Assembly (NCBI RefSeq): GCF_035117555.1
Contig: NZ_JAYKPK010000009.1
Location: 62,001-126,000 of the forward strand
Reading direction: 5' to 3'
Source of the DNA: Yoonia sp035117555
Lineage (GTDB): Bacteria; Pseudomonadota; Alphaproteobacteria; Rhodobacterales; Rhodobacteraceae
DNA length: 64,000 nt
The translations under genes and the position numbers were made by a program. The notes below the pieces were generated by a model. The model did no database searches, was not told the DNA's origin, and saw only the letters and a list, made by a program, of their open reading frames with translations. Shown here piece by piece: positions 32,148 through 40,769 of this stretch; position 1 is the stretch's first letter; each line of letters begins with the position of its first letter.

Positions 32148-33037
32148 CCCTGATCATCGGCATGGTGCTTGATGCGATCTTTGGCGAACCCAAATGGCTC
32201 TGGTCGCGTATCCCCCACCCCGCCGTGCTGATGGGCCGTCTGATCAGCGCCTGTGACCTGCGTTTCAACGCGGGCGACCAGCGCAAAGTCAAAGGCATCG
32301 CCGTGCTGACAGGCTTGGTCATCGGCGCGGGCCTGCTGGGCCTGCTGTTAGAGGCTTTCCCCGGCCATATCATCGACATCCTCGTCATCGCTGTCATACT
32401 CGCGCAGAAATCGCTGGCCGATCACGTCCGCGCCGTGGCCGATGCTTTGCGGCTGTCACTCGGCGACGGCAAACGCGCGGTGGCCATGATCGTGGGTCGC
32501 GACACGCGCGATATGGACCGGCCCGCCGTCGCCCGCTCGGCCATTGAAAGTGCCGCTGAAAACCTCTCAGACGGCGTCATCGCCCCCGCTTTCTGGTTCC
32601 TGATCTTTGGCCTGCCCGGCCTGCTCATCTACAAGATCACCAATACCGCCGACAGCATGATCGGCTACCGCACCCCGCGCCACGCAGATTTCGGCTGGGC
32701 CGCCGCCCGGTTTGACGATCTGCTCAACCTGATCCCCGCCCGGCTGACAGCGCTCATGATCTGGGCCGTCACCACACGCCCTGCCCCGCGCGGCATCCTG
32801 CAAGACGCCCCCCTGCACCGCTCCCCCAACGCAGGCTGGCCAGAGGCGGCGATGGCCCACGGCCTCGATATCGCGCTCAGCGGGCCACGCAGCTATGACG
32901 GGCAGAGGCGCGATTATCCTTTCGTCAACGCCACCGGCGAGCACGACCTGACCCCCAATGACATCGACCGCACGGTCATCGTGCTGTGGAAAACATGGGC
33001 GCTGATGCTGGGGATCGCATTTATCGCGCTTCTGTGA
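32144..33037 (+). CDS. cobD: Adenosylcobinamide-phosphate synthase CobD (CbiB)
   Basis: Integral membrane protein of 297 residues attaching aminopropanol (phosphate) to adenosylcobyric acid. Marks: MVLDAIFGEPKWLWSRIPHP, the GRDTRDMDRPAVARSAIESA segment, NLSDGVIAPAFWF, and ADSMIGYRTPRHADFGWAAAR. I start it at the GTG overlapping the cobC stop (GTGA) because the conserved region begins at once; the frame is open another 19 codons upstream inside cobC. Confidence 0.94.
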   Translation: MTLIIGMVLDAIFGEPKWLWSRIPHPAVLMGRLISACDLRFNAGDQRKVKGIAVLTGLVIGAGLLGLLLEAFPGHIIDILVIAVILAQKSLADHVRAVADALRLSLGDGKRAVAMIVGRDTRDMDRPAVARSAIESAAENLSDGVIAPAFWFLIFGLPGLLIYKITNTADSMIGYRTPRHADFGWAAARFDDLLNLIPARLTALMIWAVTTRPAPRGILQDAPLHRSPNAGWPEAAMAHGLDIALSGPRSYDGQRRDYPFVNATGEHDLTPNDIDRTVIVLWKTWALMLGIAFIALL

Positions 33038-33123
33038 ACCGGATTTCCGCCAATGCGTCACACAGCGGCTTGCGACGCTGCCATGCCCTGCTAGGGTCTA
33101 ACCAAACCAACACCGGAGTTCCC

Positions 33124-34293
33124 ATGCGCCTTGCCCTTGCCACCGCCCTGACCCTGCTTGCCGGCACCGCCCATGCCCAGACCTGCGGCGGTGACGTCGG
33201 CAGTTTCATCGCCGGGGTCAAGGCCGAGGCTGCCGCCATCGGCATCCCCGCCGCCACCGCCGATGCGTTTTTCCAAGGCGCGCAGATCGATCAGGCCGTG
33301 CTGAATGCCGACCGGTCGCAAGGCGTGTTCCAGCAGGATTTCATCCGCTTTTCCAACAATCTGATCAGCCAGAACCGGATCGACAATGGCGCGCGCAACA
33401 GCCAGCGCTATGACAGCACCTTCCGCGAGATTGAAAGCCGCTTCGGCATCCCGCGCGGTGTCCTACTCGCCTTCTGGGCGTTTGAAACCGATTACGGCGC
33501 GGTGCAGGGCAATTTCAACACCCGCAACGCCCTGCTGACACTGGCGCATGATTGCCGCCGGCCAGAATTGTTCCGCCCGCAACTGATCGCCGCGATTGAA
33601 CTTTACCGGCGCGGCGGCATGGACCCGGCAACGACCTTGGGCGCTTGGGCAGGTGAAATCGGGCAATTGCAAAAACTCCCGCGCGAGATTGTTGAAAAAG
33701 GCCTCGACGGTGACGGCGACGGGGTGGTGGACCTGAAAAACTCTGCCCCAGACGCGCTGATGACCGGGGCCAATGTGCTGTCATCGCTCGGCTGGCGCCC
33801 GAATGAACCGTGGATGCAGGAAATTACCCTGCCTGCCAATCTGGACTGGTCACAAACCGGCCTTGATAAAAAACGCCCCGTGAGTGACTGGGCCGCCGCT
33901 GGTGTGACCGCACGGCAAGGCAGCCTTGGCCCATCCAACCTGCCCGCAGCGATCCTGCTGCCGATGGGGCGCAATGGCCCGGCCTTCATGACCTACCCCA
34001 ATTTCGACGTCTATTTCGACTGGAACAAAAGCTTCGTCTACGTCACCACCGCGTCGTATTTCGCGACCCGGCTCAGCGGCGCACCGGCCTATAACCCCGG
34101 CAATCCCTCTGCCGCTTTGTCCGGCGAACAGATGCAGCAATTGCAGCAACGGCTGACCGCGCGCGGCTATGACGTGGGCGGGATCGACGGTATCTTGGGT
34201 GCCATGACCCGCAGCGCTGTGCAGGCCGAACAGGTCCGGCTTGGCCTGCCTGCCGATGCCTGGCCCACGCTCGACCTGCTCAACCAGCTCTGA
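33124..34293 (+). CDS. Lytic murein transglycosylase (MltB-type) with peptidoglycan-binding domain
   Basis: Periplasmic enzyme of 389 residues cleaving glycan strands. Signal peptide MRLALATALTLLAGTAHA, then an SLT_2/MltB catalytic domain with the acid Glu in LAFWAFETDYGAVQGNF and the GEIGQLQKLPREIVEKGLDG segment, and a C-terminal PG_binding_1 repeat (LQQRLTARGYDVGGIDGILG). The ATG at 33124 gives a perfect signal peptide; the longer open frame starts inside cobD. It lies in the middle of the cobalamin region without evident connection. Confidence 0.92.
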   Translation: MRLALATALTLLAGTAHAQTCGGDVGSFIAGVKAEAAAIGIPAATADAFFQGAQIDQAVLNADRSQGVFQQDFIRFSNNLISQNRIDNGARNSQRYDSTFREIESRFGIPRGVLLAFWAFETDYGAVQGNFNTRNALLTLAHDCRRPELFRPQLIAAIELYRRGGMDPATTLGAWAGEIGQLQKLPREIVEKGLDGDGDGVVDLKNSAPDALMTGANVLSSLGWRPNEPWMQEITLPANLDWSQTGLDKKRPVSDWAAAGVTARQGSLGPSNLPAAILLPMGRNGPAFMTYPNFDVYFDWNKSFVYVTTASYFATRLSGAPAYNPGNPSAALSGEQMQQLQQRLTARGYDVGGIDGILGAMTRSAVQAEQVRLGLPADAWPTLDLLNQL

Positions 34294-34327
34294 TCATCTT
34301 CCGAGCCTAAATATCCCCCGCGCGGCG
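34294..34327 (-). repeat. Family-B element and likely smc terminator
   Basis: ATCATCTTCCGAGCCTAAAT then ATCCCCCGCGCGGCGCG. Read on the minus strand after the smc stop it gives a GC-rich inverted stretch followed by ATATTTAGG, so it may end smc transcripts. It begins right at the stop of the convergent transglycosylase gene. Confidence 0.65.
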
Positions 34328-34341
34328 CGCATAAAAGTCCT

Positions 34342-37300
34342 TCAGGCCACCATCGCTGCCGCACGCTTGAGGTCGACTGACACAAGCTGCGACACCCCTT
34401 GTTCCCCCATGGTGACACCAAACAGCCGGTCCATCCGGCTCATGGTGACGGCATGGTGAGTGATGATCAGGAACCGCGTATCGGTGCGGCGGCACATCTC
34501 ATCCAACAGGTCACAGAACCGCGTCACATTGGCATCATCGAGCGGCGCATCAACCTCGTCCAGCACACAGATCGGCGCGGGGTTCGCCAGGAACACCGCA
34601 AAGATCAGCGCCAGCGCCGTCAGCGTCTGCTCCCCACCCGACAACAGCGACAAAGTGCTCAGCTTCTTGCCGGGTGGCTGACACATGATTTCCAGCCCCG
34701 CCTCCAGCGGGTCATCGGATTCGACCAGCACCAGCTTGGCCTCGCCGCCGCCGAACAGATGGGTAAAGAGCAAACCGAAACTGGCATTGACCTGCTCAAA
34801 GGCGGTCAACAAACGTTCACGCCCTTCCTTGTTCAGCCCAGCAATCCCGGTGCGCAGGGCCGCAATCGCCGCCAGCAGATCAGCCTTTTCCGACACCAAA
34901 GCATCATGTTCGACCTGCACTTCTTTGGCATCTTCCTCGGCACGCAGGTTCACCGCGCCCAAAGCATCGCGCTGACGTTTCAGCGCATTCACATCCGCCT
35001 CGATCGTGGCGACAGGCGGCATATCTTCGACGACGACATCCAGACTGGCCAGCAATTGCGCGGGTGTCACCTCCTGCGCTTCCATGATCCGTTCGGACGC
35101 ATAGGCGATGGTTTCGCGCGCCGCATCGGCGCGGGCCTCGGCACGGGCGCGGGCCTCGCGTGCTTCTGACGCGAGCCTTTCGGCATCACGCTCCGCATGG
35201 CCTGCATCGCGCAAAATCGTCTCAGCCTCGGCCAGCCGGTCCGCCGCCGCGCGCCGCCGGATATCGGCAGTCTCAATCGCCTCGGCGAGTTCGGCGCGCT
35301 TGGCCGCAATCTCCTCCGGTGCGGCAGAGGCATCCGCCAGTTCCGCCTCGGATGCGGCCTTGCGCTCGGCCAGTTCCGCGCTGCGTTTGGTCGCGGTCTC
35401 TAACCGGTGCTTCCAGCCGCTGATCTCTTTTGTGATCTCCTGCGACCGGCGCAGCCTTGCATCGCCTTCGCGGCGCAATTCCTCAGCGGCGGAGCGGCGC
35501 GACATCATCGTGATCCGCGCGGCCTCGACCGTCATTTTCACATTCTCGACCGAGGCCCGCGCCTCTGCCAGATCGCCCAGATCGGCGGCGGCTTTCTCGG
35601 CCTCGGCCAAGGCCCGGCGCGCCGCTGTCGCATCTTCTTCGATCCGGCGCAGGGCAAGGCCCAGACTTTCCAGCCGGCCCTGCGACAGGTTCCTGTCCGC
35701 CTCGGCCCGGCTGGCGGCGCGGTTGGCATCCGCCACAGCCCGATCCGCATCACGGCGGGCCGCGCGAGCCGCCTGATCATCGGCCGTGCGGTCCTGCAAC
35801 GCCTGCGTCAGCATCTCATGCGCCGCAACGGCCATTTCAGCCTTGGCCGCCGCTTCATCCAGATCACGCTGCAATTCTGCCAGCCGGTTGAGTTGCTGCA
35901 ACCGCAAAGCCGCCGCCGATGGCGTATCCTCCGCGCCTGACCGGAACCCGTCCCAGCGCCACAAATCGCCAGCAACAGACACCAGCCTTTGCCCTGGCAA
36001 CAAATCCGCCTGCAAACGCGCGCCATCCGCCGCCTCGACCAGCCCGACCTGCGCCATGCGGCGGGCCAGCACGGCTGGCACAGTGACAAAGTCCGCCAAA
36101 GGCGCAACCCCGGCAGGCAGCGCCGTCGCCACCGCATAATCGGGCAGGCTTGCCCATCCCGTCGGCGCATCCGCCGCAACCGCAGGCGCGCGCAGGTCAT
36201 CGGCCAAAGCCGCGCCCAGCGCCTGTTCATAGCCTTTCTGCACCGACAGAAGATCCAGAACCTGCCCGCCCTCGGCCCGGTCACGATCCACCAGCCGCGA
36301 CAAGGCGGTGACCTCGGCACGCAGAGCATTAGCCTCGCCTTCCGCCTCGGACCTTGCCGCACGGGCATCGCTTTCCTGCGCCTGGGTTTCCGCCCGCGCC
36401 GCCTCTGCCGCCAGCAAGGCTTCATCCGCCGCATCCGCAGCCGCGAGTGCCGCCGCCTCGGCCATGCCCGCCGTCGCAAAATCCGCCTCGGCCTTGGCGA
36501 GGGCCGCTGCCGCATCCTGCGATGCCGCCTTGGATCTGCCGGCCTCGGCTTCATTCTTGGTCAAGGTCGCGCGATGATCGTCGATCAGGCGCTGCGCCGA
36601 TTGGTGCCGCGCTGCCAGACGGGCCACATCTTCGGTCAATTGCGCCGATGCGGCCTCTGCCTCCTGCAACACGGCGGCGGCTTCGCGCGCCGCACCTTGG
36701 GCGGCTTCCAGCTTTTCGGCGTGCCCGTCGCCTGCCTTGGCAATCTCGCGCGCTTCCCAATCCAGCCGGTCAATGGTTTCACCGGCATCACGGTTCAACC
36801 CGGCTTCGCGGTCCATATCATGGGTCAGTTGATCAATCCGCGCGCAAAGCGTCGCGATCATGTTGCGCGCGCGGTCCTCCTGATCCTGCAACGCATCGCG
36901 CTGCACCTGCAAACGCTGCAACACGGCACCAGCAATCGCCTCTTCCTCGCGCAGGGCTGGCAAAGCATCCTCGGCCCCCTGCCGCGCCTTGGTCGCATCG
37001 CGCGCCGCACGTTCCGCCACAGATGCCGCCGTGGTGCGATCCCGCAGCAGATTATTCGCCTCCAGCAAAGCCTCATCGGCTTCTTTCCAGCGGCGGAACA
37101 ACAACATCCCTTCCGCGCAGCGCAAATTCTCGCCAATCTCGCGATAGCGCGCCGCCTGCCGCGCTTGCCGGGCCAATTGCGCCAATTGCGCGGCAAGCTG
37201 ATCGACCACATCATCGACACGGGTTAGGTTGGTCTCTGCGCCTTTCAGCTTCAACTCCGCCTCATGGCGGCGCTGATAAAGCCCCGAAATCCCCGCCGCC

Positions 37301-37797
37301 TCTTCCAATATCCGCCGCCGCGACTTGGGCTTGGCGTTGATCAGTTCCGAAATCATCCCCTGCCGGACCAGAGCCGGCGAATGCGCCCCGGTGGATGCAT
37401 CGGCAAACAGCATCTGCACATCACGCGCGCGCACATCTTTCGCGCCGACCTTATAGGCCGAGCCCGCATCGCGGGTGATCCGGCGGACAATCTCCAATTG
37501 ATCGGCATCATTGAACGCGGCGGGCGCCAGCCGTTCAGCATTATCGATGATCAGCGACACTTCCGCGAAATTGCGCGCAGGTCGCGTGGCCGCCCCGGCA
37601 AAGATCACATCCTCCATCCCACCACCGCGCATGGCCGAGGCGCGATGTTCCCCCATCACCCAGCGCAAGGCTTCCAGCAGATTGGATTTGCCACAGCCAT
37701 TGGGCCCGACGACACCGGTCAGACCATCTGCAATGATCAGATCGGTAGGATCGACGAAGCTTTTAAAGCCGTTCAATCGCAGTTTGCTGAAACGCAC
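34342..37797 (-). CDS. smc: Chromosome segregation protein SMC
   Basis: Condensin ATPase of 1151 residues organising the chromosome with ScpA/ScpB. N-terminal Walker A GPNGCGKSNLLEALRWVMG (about 33-51), then GGGMEDVIFAG; two very long Ala/Glu/Arg-rich coiled coils; a hinge around 505-640 (VLDLLSVQKGYEQALGAAL); and the C-terminal ABC signature LSLLSGGEQTLTALALIFAV with Walker B ICVLDEVDAPLDDANV. Length fits the family. The coding bias creates long open frames on the opposite strand which I regard as spurious. Confidence 0.97.
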   Translation of the reverse strand: MRFSKLRLNGFKSFVDPTDLIIADGLTGVVGPNGCGKSNLLEALRWVMGEHRASAMRGGGMEDVIFAGAATRPARNFAEVSLIIDNAERLAPAAFNDADQLEIVRRITRDAGSAYKVGAKDVRARDVQMLFADASTGAHSPALVRQGMISELINAKPKSRRRILEEAAGISGLYQRRHEAELKLKGAETNLTRVDDVVDQLAAQLAQLARQARQAARYREIGENLRCAEGMLLFRRWKEADEALLEANNLLRDRTTAASVAERAARDATKARQGAEDALPALREEEAIAGAVLQRLQVQRDALQDQEDRARNMIATLCARIDQLTHDMDREAGLNRDAGETIDRLDWEAREIAKAGDGHAEKLEAAQGAAREAAAVLQEAEAASAQLTEDVARLAARHQSAQRLIDDHRATLTKNEAEAGRSKAASQDAAAALAKAEADFATAGMAEAAALAAADAADEALLAAEAARAETQAQESDARAARSEAEGEANALRAEVTALSRLVDRDRAEGGQVLDLLSVQKGYEQALGAALADDLRAPAVAADAPTGWASLPDYAVATALPAGVAPLADFVTVPAVLARRMAQVGLVEAADGARLQADLLPGQRLVSVAGDLWRWDGFRSGAEDTPSAAALRLQQLNRLAELQRDLDEAAAKAEMAVAAHEMLTQALQDRTADDQAARAARRDADRAVADANRAASRAEADRNLSQGRLESLGLALRRIEEDATAARRALAEAEKAAADLGDLAEARASVENVKMTVEAARITMMSRRSAAEELRREGDARLRRSQEITKEISGWKHRLETATKRSAELAERKAASEAELADASAAPEEIAAKRAELAEAIETADIRRRAAADRLAEAETILRDAGHAERDAERLASEAREARARAEARADAARETIAYASERIMEAQEVTPAQLLASLDVVVEDMPPVATIEADVNALKRQRDALGAVNLRAEEDAKEVQVEHDALVSEKADLLAAIAALRTGIAGLNKEGRERLLTAFEQVNASFGLLFTHLFGGGEAKLVLVESDDPLEAGLEIMCQPPGKKLSTLSLLSGGEQTLTALALIFAVFLANPAPICVLDEVDAPLDDANVTRFCDLLDEMCRRTDTRFLIITHHAVTMSRMDRLFGVTMGEQGVSQLVSVDLKRAAAMVA

Positions 37798-38020
37798 CTT
37801 GGAGTTGTCCTTGATTCTCTGCCTGCCGGAAATCCTGACGCCTCAACCCACCGCAAGTCAACGAAACCTCGCTAGATAAGGCCAATTCCTGCCACATATC
37901 CACAAGATATTGCGAAAACTGCATCGTCAGAGCCCAAATATCCCCGCCGGAGGCCGCGCCGCAGGCGCGTCAGCCCCAGTTTACAGCTTGACCGCATCCC
38001 CCCCAAACAGGCACAACAGG
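37798..38020. other. Divergent region between smc and the cobalamin riboswitch
   Basis: Must contain the smc promoter and the hupE transcript promoter. A family-B repeat occupies 37922-37968. I cannot point to convincing -35/-10 hexamers. Confidence 0.35.
37922..37968. repeat. Family-B element upstream of the cobalamin riboswitch
   Basis: CATCGTCAGAGCCCAAATAT then CCCCGCCGGAGG, then hairpin CGCGCC-GCA-GGCGCG (37955-37969). Same GCA loop as copies at 10104 and 52112 with a different stem. No gene terminates here. Confidence 0.65.
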
Positions 38021-38222
38021 TCCTGCATGGTTCCCCGCACGGCGCGCAGCGTCAGGGGATCAAATGGGAATGTGGACGGGCCGATCCTGTAAGGGAGGCC
38101 TTAAGCCACAGCCGCCCCCGCGACTGTATGCGGAGAGTGCCTTGTTATCACGCCACTGGGGTCACCCCCGGGAAGGCAACAAGGTGCCCCGACCCGCAAG
38201 CCAGGAGACCAGCCATGCACCG
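38021..38222 (+). promoter_or_regulatory. Cobalamin riboswitch upstream of hupE
   Basis: AdoCbl-type riboswitch. Conserved parts in order: P1 strand TGCATGG (38024-38030), the GCCGCCCCCGCGACTGTATG core, GCCACTGGG with its following hairpin, and the B12 box AAGCCAGGAGACCAGCC (38198-38214), with closing P1 strand CCATGCA (38213-38219). It is followed by CCGGAACGCGCGTTCCGG (38220-38237) and hairpin CAGGTC-GCCT-GACCTG (38277-38292), the probable expression platform; no strong U-run, so translational control or a Rho-dependent mechanism is plausible. It should switch off hupE and following genes when B12 is abundant. Confidence 0.95.
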
Positions 38223-38341
38223 GAACGCGCGTTCCGGCCAACAACAACGGACGGGGTGTTCCGTGGGGGTTTTGTGCAGGTCGCCTGACCTGTGCCATCC
38301 CATGTAATCCCCCCTTTAGTCTTGATCCAAAGGGGACGACA

Positions 38342-38983
38342 ATGAAAAAACTTCTGACCATCACAGGGCTGAGCCTTGCCGCCTCACCCGCCCTTGCGCA
38401 TCACCCGCTGGGCGGGATGCCAATGGAAACCTTCGCACATGGGCTGATGTCCGGCGTGGGCCATCCGGTGCTGGGCTTTGACCATCTGTTCTTCGTCGCG
38501 GCCATGGGTATCGCCGCCCTCTTCACCGCCAACCGCCTGCTGACGCCTGCCGCCTATATCGGCGCGATGCTGGTCGGTTGTGGGCTGATGTATGCCGGGA
38601 TCGCCATGCCCGCCGCCGAAATCGTGATCGTGGCGTCGTTGATCGTGCTGGGCGGGATCGTGCTGTCCGGCAAGGCTCTGCCGACCACGACCGCCCTGCT
38701 CGTCTTCGCGGCATTCGGCCTGTTCCACGGCTCTGCCTTTGGTGGCTCGATTGCCGGGCAAGAAGGCGGCGTCGGCGGTGCTGTGCTGCTCGGCTATCTG
38801 ATCGGTCTGGGCGTGATCCAGTATCTGATCGCCATCGGCGCAGGCTGGGCCGCACGAAAACTGGGGGCCACAGATGCCAGCGCCATCAACGCGCGCCTTG
38901 CCGGCGCGATGGTTGCAGGCGTCGGTATTTTCCTTGCGCTCGACATCATCGAAGGCCCGATTGTCGCGGCTTTGACCAGCTAA
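38342..38983 (+). CDS. HupE/UreJ family transporter, probable cobalt importer
   Basis: Inner-membrane protein of 213 residues with a cleaved signal (MKKLLTITGLSLAASPALAHH), the family histidine motif HPVLGFDHLFFVAAMGIAAL and HGSAFGG, and about six helices. HupE/UreJ proteins move nickel or cobalt; here the upstream cobalamin riboswitch and the following cobW/cobN make cobalt for B12 the likely substrate. AAAGGGGAC precedes the ATG. Probably first gene of a hupE-cobW-GNAT transcript. Confidence 0.92.
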   Translation: MKKLLTITGLSLAASPALAHHPLGGMPMETFAHGLMSGVGHPVLGFDHLFFVAAMGIAALFTANRLLTPAAYIGAMLVGCGLMYAGIAMPAAEIVIVASLIVLGGIVLSGKALPTTTALLVFAAFGLFHGSAFGGSIAGQEGGVGGAVLLGYLIGLGVIQYLIAIGAGWAARKLGATDASAINARLAGAMVAGVGIFLALDIIEGPIVAALTS

Positions 38984-39044
38984 GATCAATCCTGGCGGTC
39001 CCATCCGGGGCCGCCCTCCTCCTTTTCAGACCCAAGGACCTCCC

Positions 39045-40112
39045 ATGCCCGCCAAAATCCCCGCTACCATCGTCACCGGTTTCCTCGGTTCCGGCAAAAC
39101 CACCCTGATCCGGCACATGCTGCAAAACGCGGGCGGCAAGCGCATCGCGCTGATCATCAATGAATTCGGCGATCTTGGCGTGGATGGCGACATCCTCAAA
39201 GGCTGCGGGGAAGAGGTGTGTTCCAAAGACGATATCGTCGAGCTTTCCAACGGCTGCATCTGCTGCACCGTCGCCGATGATTTCATCCCCACGATGGAGG
39301 CGTTGCTGGCCCGCACTCCCGCCCCCGATCATATCGTGATTGAGACCTCCGGCCTCGCCCTGCCGCAACCCTTGGTGCGTGCCTTCAACTGGCCCGGCAT
39401 TTCCACCCGCGTCACCGTGGACGGCGTCGTGACCGTGGTTGATGGCCGCGCCGTGCAGGATGGCCAATTCGCCCATAACATCGCCGCCGTCGATGCCCAG
39501 CGCGCCGCCGACGACAATCTTGACCATGAAACACCGCTGTCAGAACTGTTCGAAGACCAGATCGCCTGCGCCGATATGATCGTCGTCAACAAGACCGACC
39601 TGATGACAGCGGATGAAGCCGAAACCCTCGCCGCCACTCTGCGCAGCGAAAGCCGCGACGGTGTGCAGGTGGTGAAGACCAGCATGGGCGCGCTGCCTGT
39701 GGACGTACTGCTGGGTCAGGGGATCGGGGCAGAGGGTGATCTGGACTCACGTCACGAAGTCCACCACCATCATCACCATGACGATGATGAAGACGATCAC
39801 GAGGATGATCACCACCACGACCACGGCCATGACGAATTCGAAAGCTTCATCGTCACCCGTGGTGAAATCGCCGATGCCGCTGCCTTCGCCGCGCAGGTCA
39901 GCGCCACAATCAAAACCCACAACATCCTGCGCCTGAAAGGCTTCGTCGCGGTCACTGGCAAACCGATGCGGATGACGCTGCAAGCCGTCGGCCCCCGCGT
40001 CGACACCTATTTTGACCAACCATTCGGCGACAGCCCCCGCGAAACGCGTCTGGTCGTCATCGGTGAGGTGGGTCTGGACCAATCCGCCATCACAACCGCC
40101 CTGCAAGCATGA
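39045..40112 (+). CDS. cobW: Cobalamin biosynthesis GTPase CobW
   Basis: COG0523 G3E GTPase and metallochaperone of 355 residues. Walker A GFLGSGKTTLIRHML, the metal-binding CxCC motif in NGCICCTVADDFIP, ETSGLALP, and NKTD are present, followed by a His/Asp-rich linker (about residues 242-262) and a CobW C-domain. In B12-making bacteria CobW delivers Co(II) toward CobNST. AAGGACC precedes the start; the stop overlaps the GNAT start as ATGA. Confidence 0.96.
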   Translation: MPAKIPATIVTGFLGSGKTTLIRHMLQNAGGKRIALIINEFGDLGVDGDILKGCGEEVCSKDDIVELSNGCICCTVADDFIPTMEALLARTPAPDHIVIETSGLALPQPLVRAFNWPGISTRVTVDGVVTVVDGRAVQDGQFAHNIAAVDAQRAADDNLDHETPLSELFEDQIACADMIVVNKTDLMTADEAETLAATLRSESRDGVQVVKTSMGALPVDVLLGQGIGAEGDLDSRHEVHHHHHHDDDEDDHEDDHHHDHGHDEFESFIVTRGEIADAAAFAAQVSATIKTHNILRLKGFVAVTGKPMRMTLQAVGPRVDTYFDQPFGDSPRETRLVVIGEVGLDQSAITTALQA

Positions 40113-40558
40113 TCATCGTCAGCCTCACCGACCCGCATGACCCGCAGGCGACAGAACTCCTGCAGCAAAGCCATGCTTTGATGCAGAAGCTGTTCCCGCC
40201 CGAGGAAAACTTTTACCTCTCCATCGACGATCTCTGCGCCGATGACATATATTTCTATACGGCCCGCACCGGCGAAAAGATGCTTGGCACCGGCGCGCTG
40301 CGGGTCTGCGGCGGTTATGGAGAGATCAAATCAATGTTTGTCGCCCCCGATGGCCGCGGGCAAGGCATCGCCGACGCGATCCTGCGCCAGATCGAGGATC
40401 AGGCCCGCAGCCTGTCTCTGCCGATGCTGAAGTTAGAGACTGGCAACATCCTGCATGCCGCGCAGAAACTCTACGCGCGGCATGGCTTCACGCCCTGCGG
40501 TCCGTTCGGGGACTACCCGGCGATCAAAAGCTCTGTTTTCATGGAAAAGACGCTGTGA
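40109..40558 (+). CDS. GNAT family N-acetyltransferase
   Basis: Acetyl-CoA-dependent transferase of 149 residues. Marks: GTGALRVCGGYGEIKSMFVA (strands 3-4), the pyrophosphate-binding PDGRGQGIADAILRQIE, and the C-terminal YARHGFTPCGPFGDY. Coupled to cobW by an ATGA overlap; substrate unknown. It ends 2 bases from the stop of the convergent 43-residue gene. Confidence 0.92.
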   Translation: MIIVSLTDPHDPQATELLQQSHALMQKLFPPEENFYLSIDDLCADDIYFYTARTGEKMLGTGALRVCGGYGEIKSMFVAPDGRGQGIADAILRQIEDQARSLSLPMLKLETGNILHAAQKLYARHGFTPCGPFGDYPAIKSSVFMEKTL

Positions 40559-40560
40559 CG

Positions 40561-40692
40561 TCAGCTTTTCTTTTCTTCCGCCGCTTTCTTCATCCGCGCC
40601 AGCAATTCAGCCTTGTCAGGCCGCGCGCCGAACGGTTTCTTCTTCGATCCGGGAGCGTTGTGTTCTTCGTGCTTGGGGCCTTTTTTCGCCAT
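40561..40692 (-). CDS. Small basic protein of 43 residues, unknown function
   Basis: Begins MAKKGPKHEEHNAPGSKK and contains KKPFGARPDKAELLARMKK, very rich in lysine, with a charged helical C-terminus. AGGAG lies 8 bases before the ATG; an in-frame ATG 10 codons upstream (40722) lacks such a site. I recall similar small proteins in other Rhodobacteraceae but no function. It points against cobN and GNAT, in the 200-base gap between them; a nucleic-acid or ribosome-associated role is a guess from charge. Confidence 0.72.
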   Translation of the reverse strand: MAKKGPKHEEHNAPGSKKKPFGARPDKAELLARMKKAAEEKKS

Positions 40693-40769
40693 CTTCGGTG
40701 CTCCTGCAGCGTTGTAATCCATGGTGTGATCCTCGTGTTTGATCGCTCATTAGCACAGGGCAAAAGCTG

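Noticed and set aside
35989..37227. Open frame of about 410 codons opposite smc
   Set aside because: SMC coiled-coil codons generate it; no domain, no ribosome site of note.
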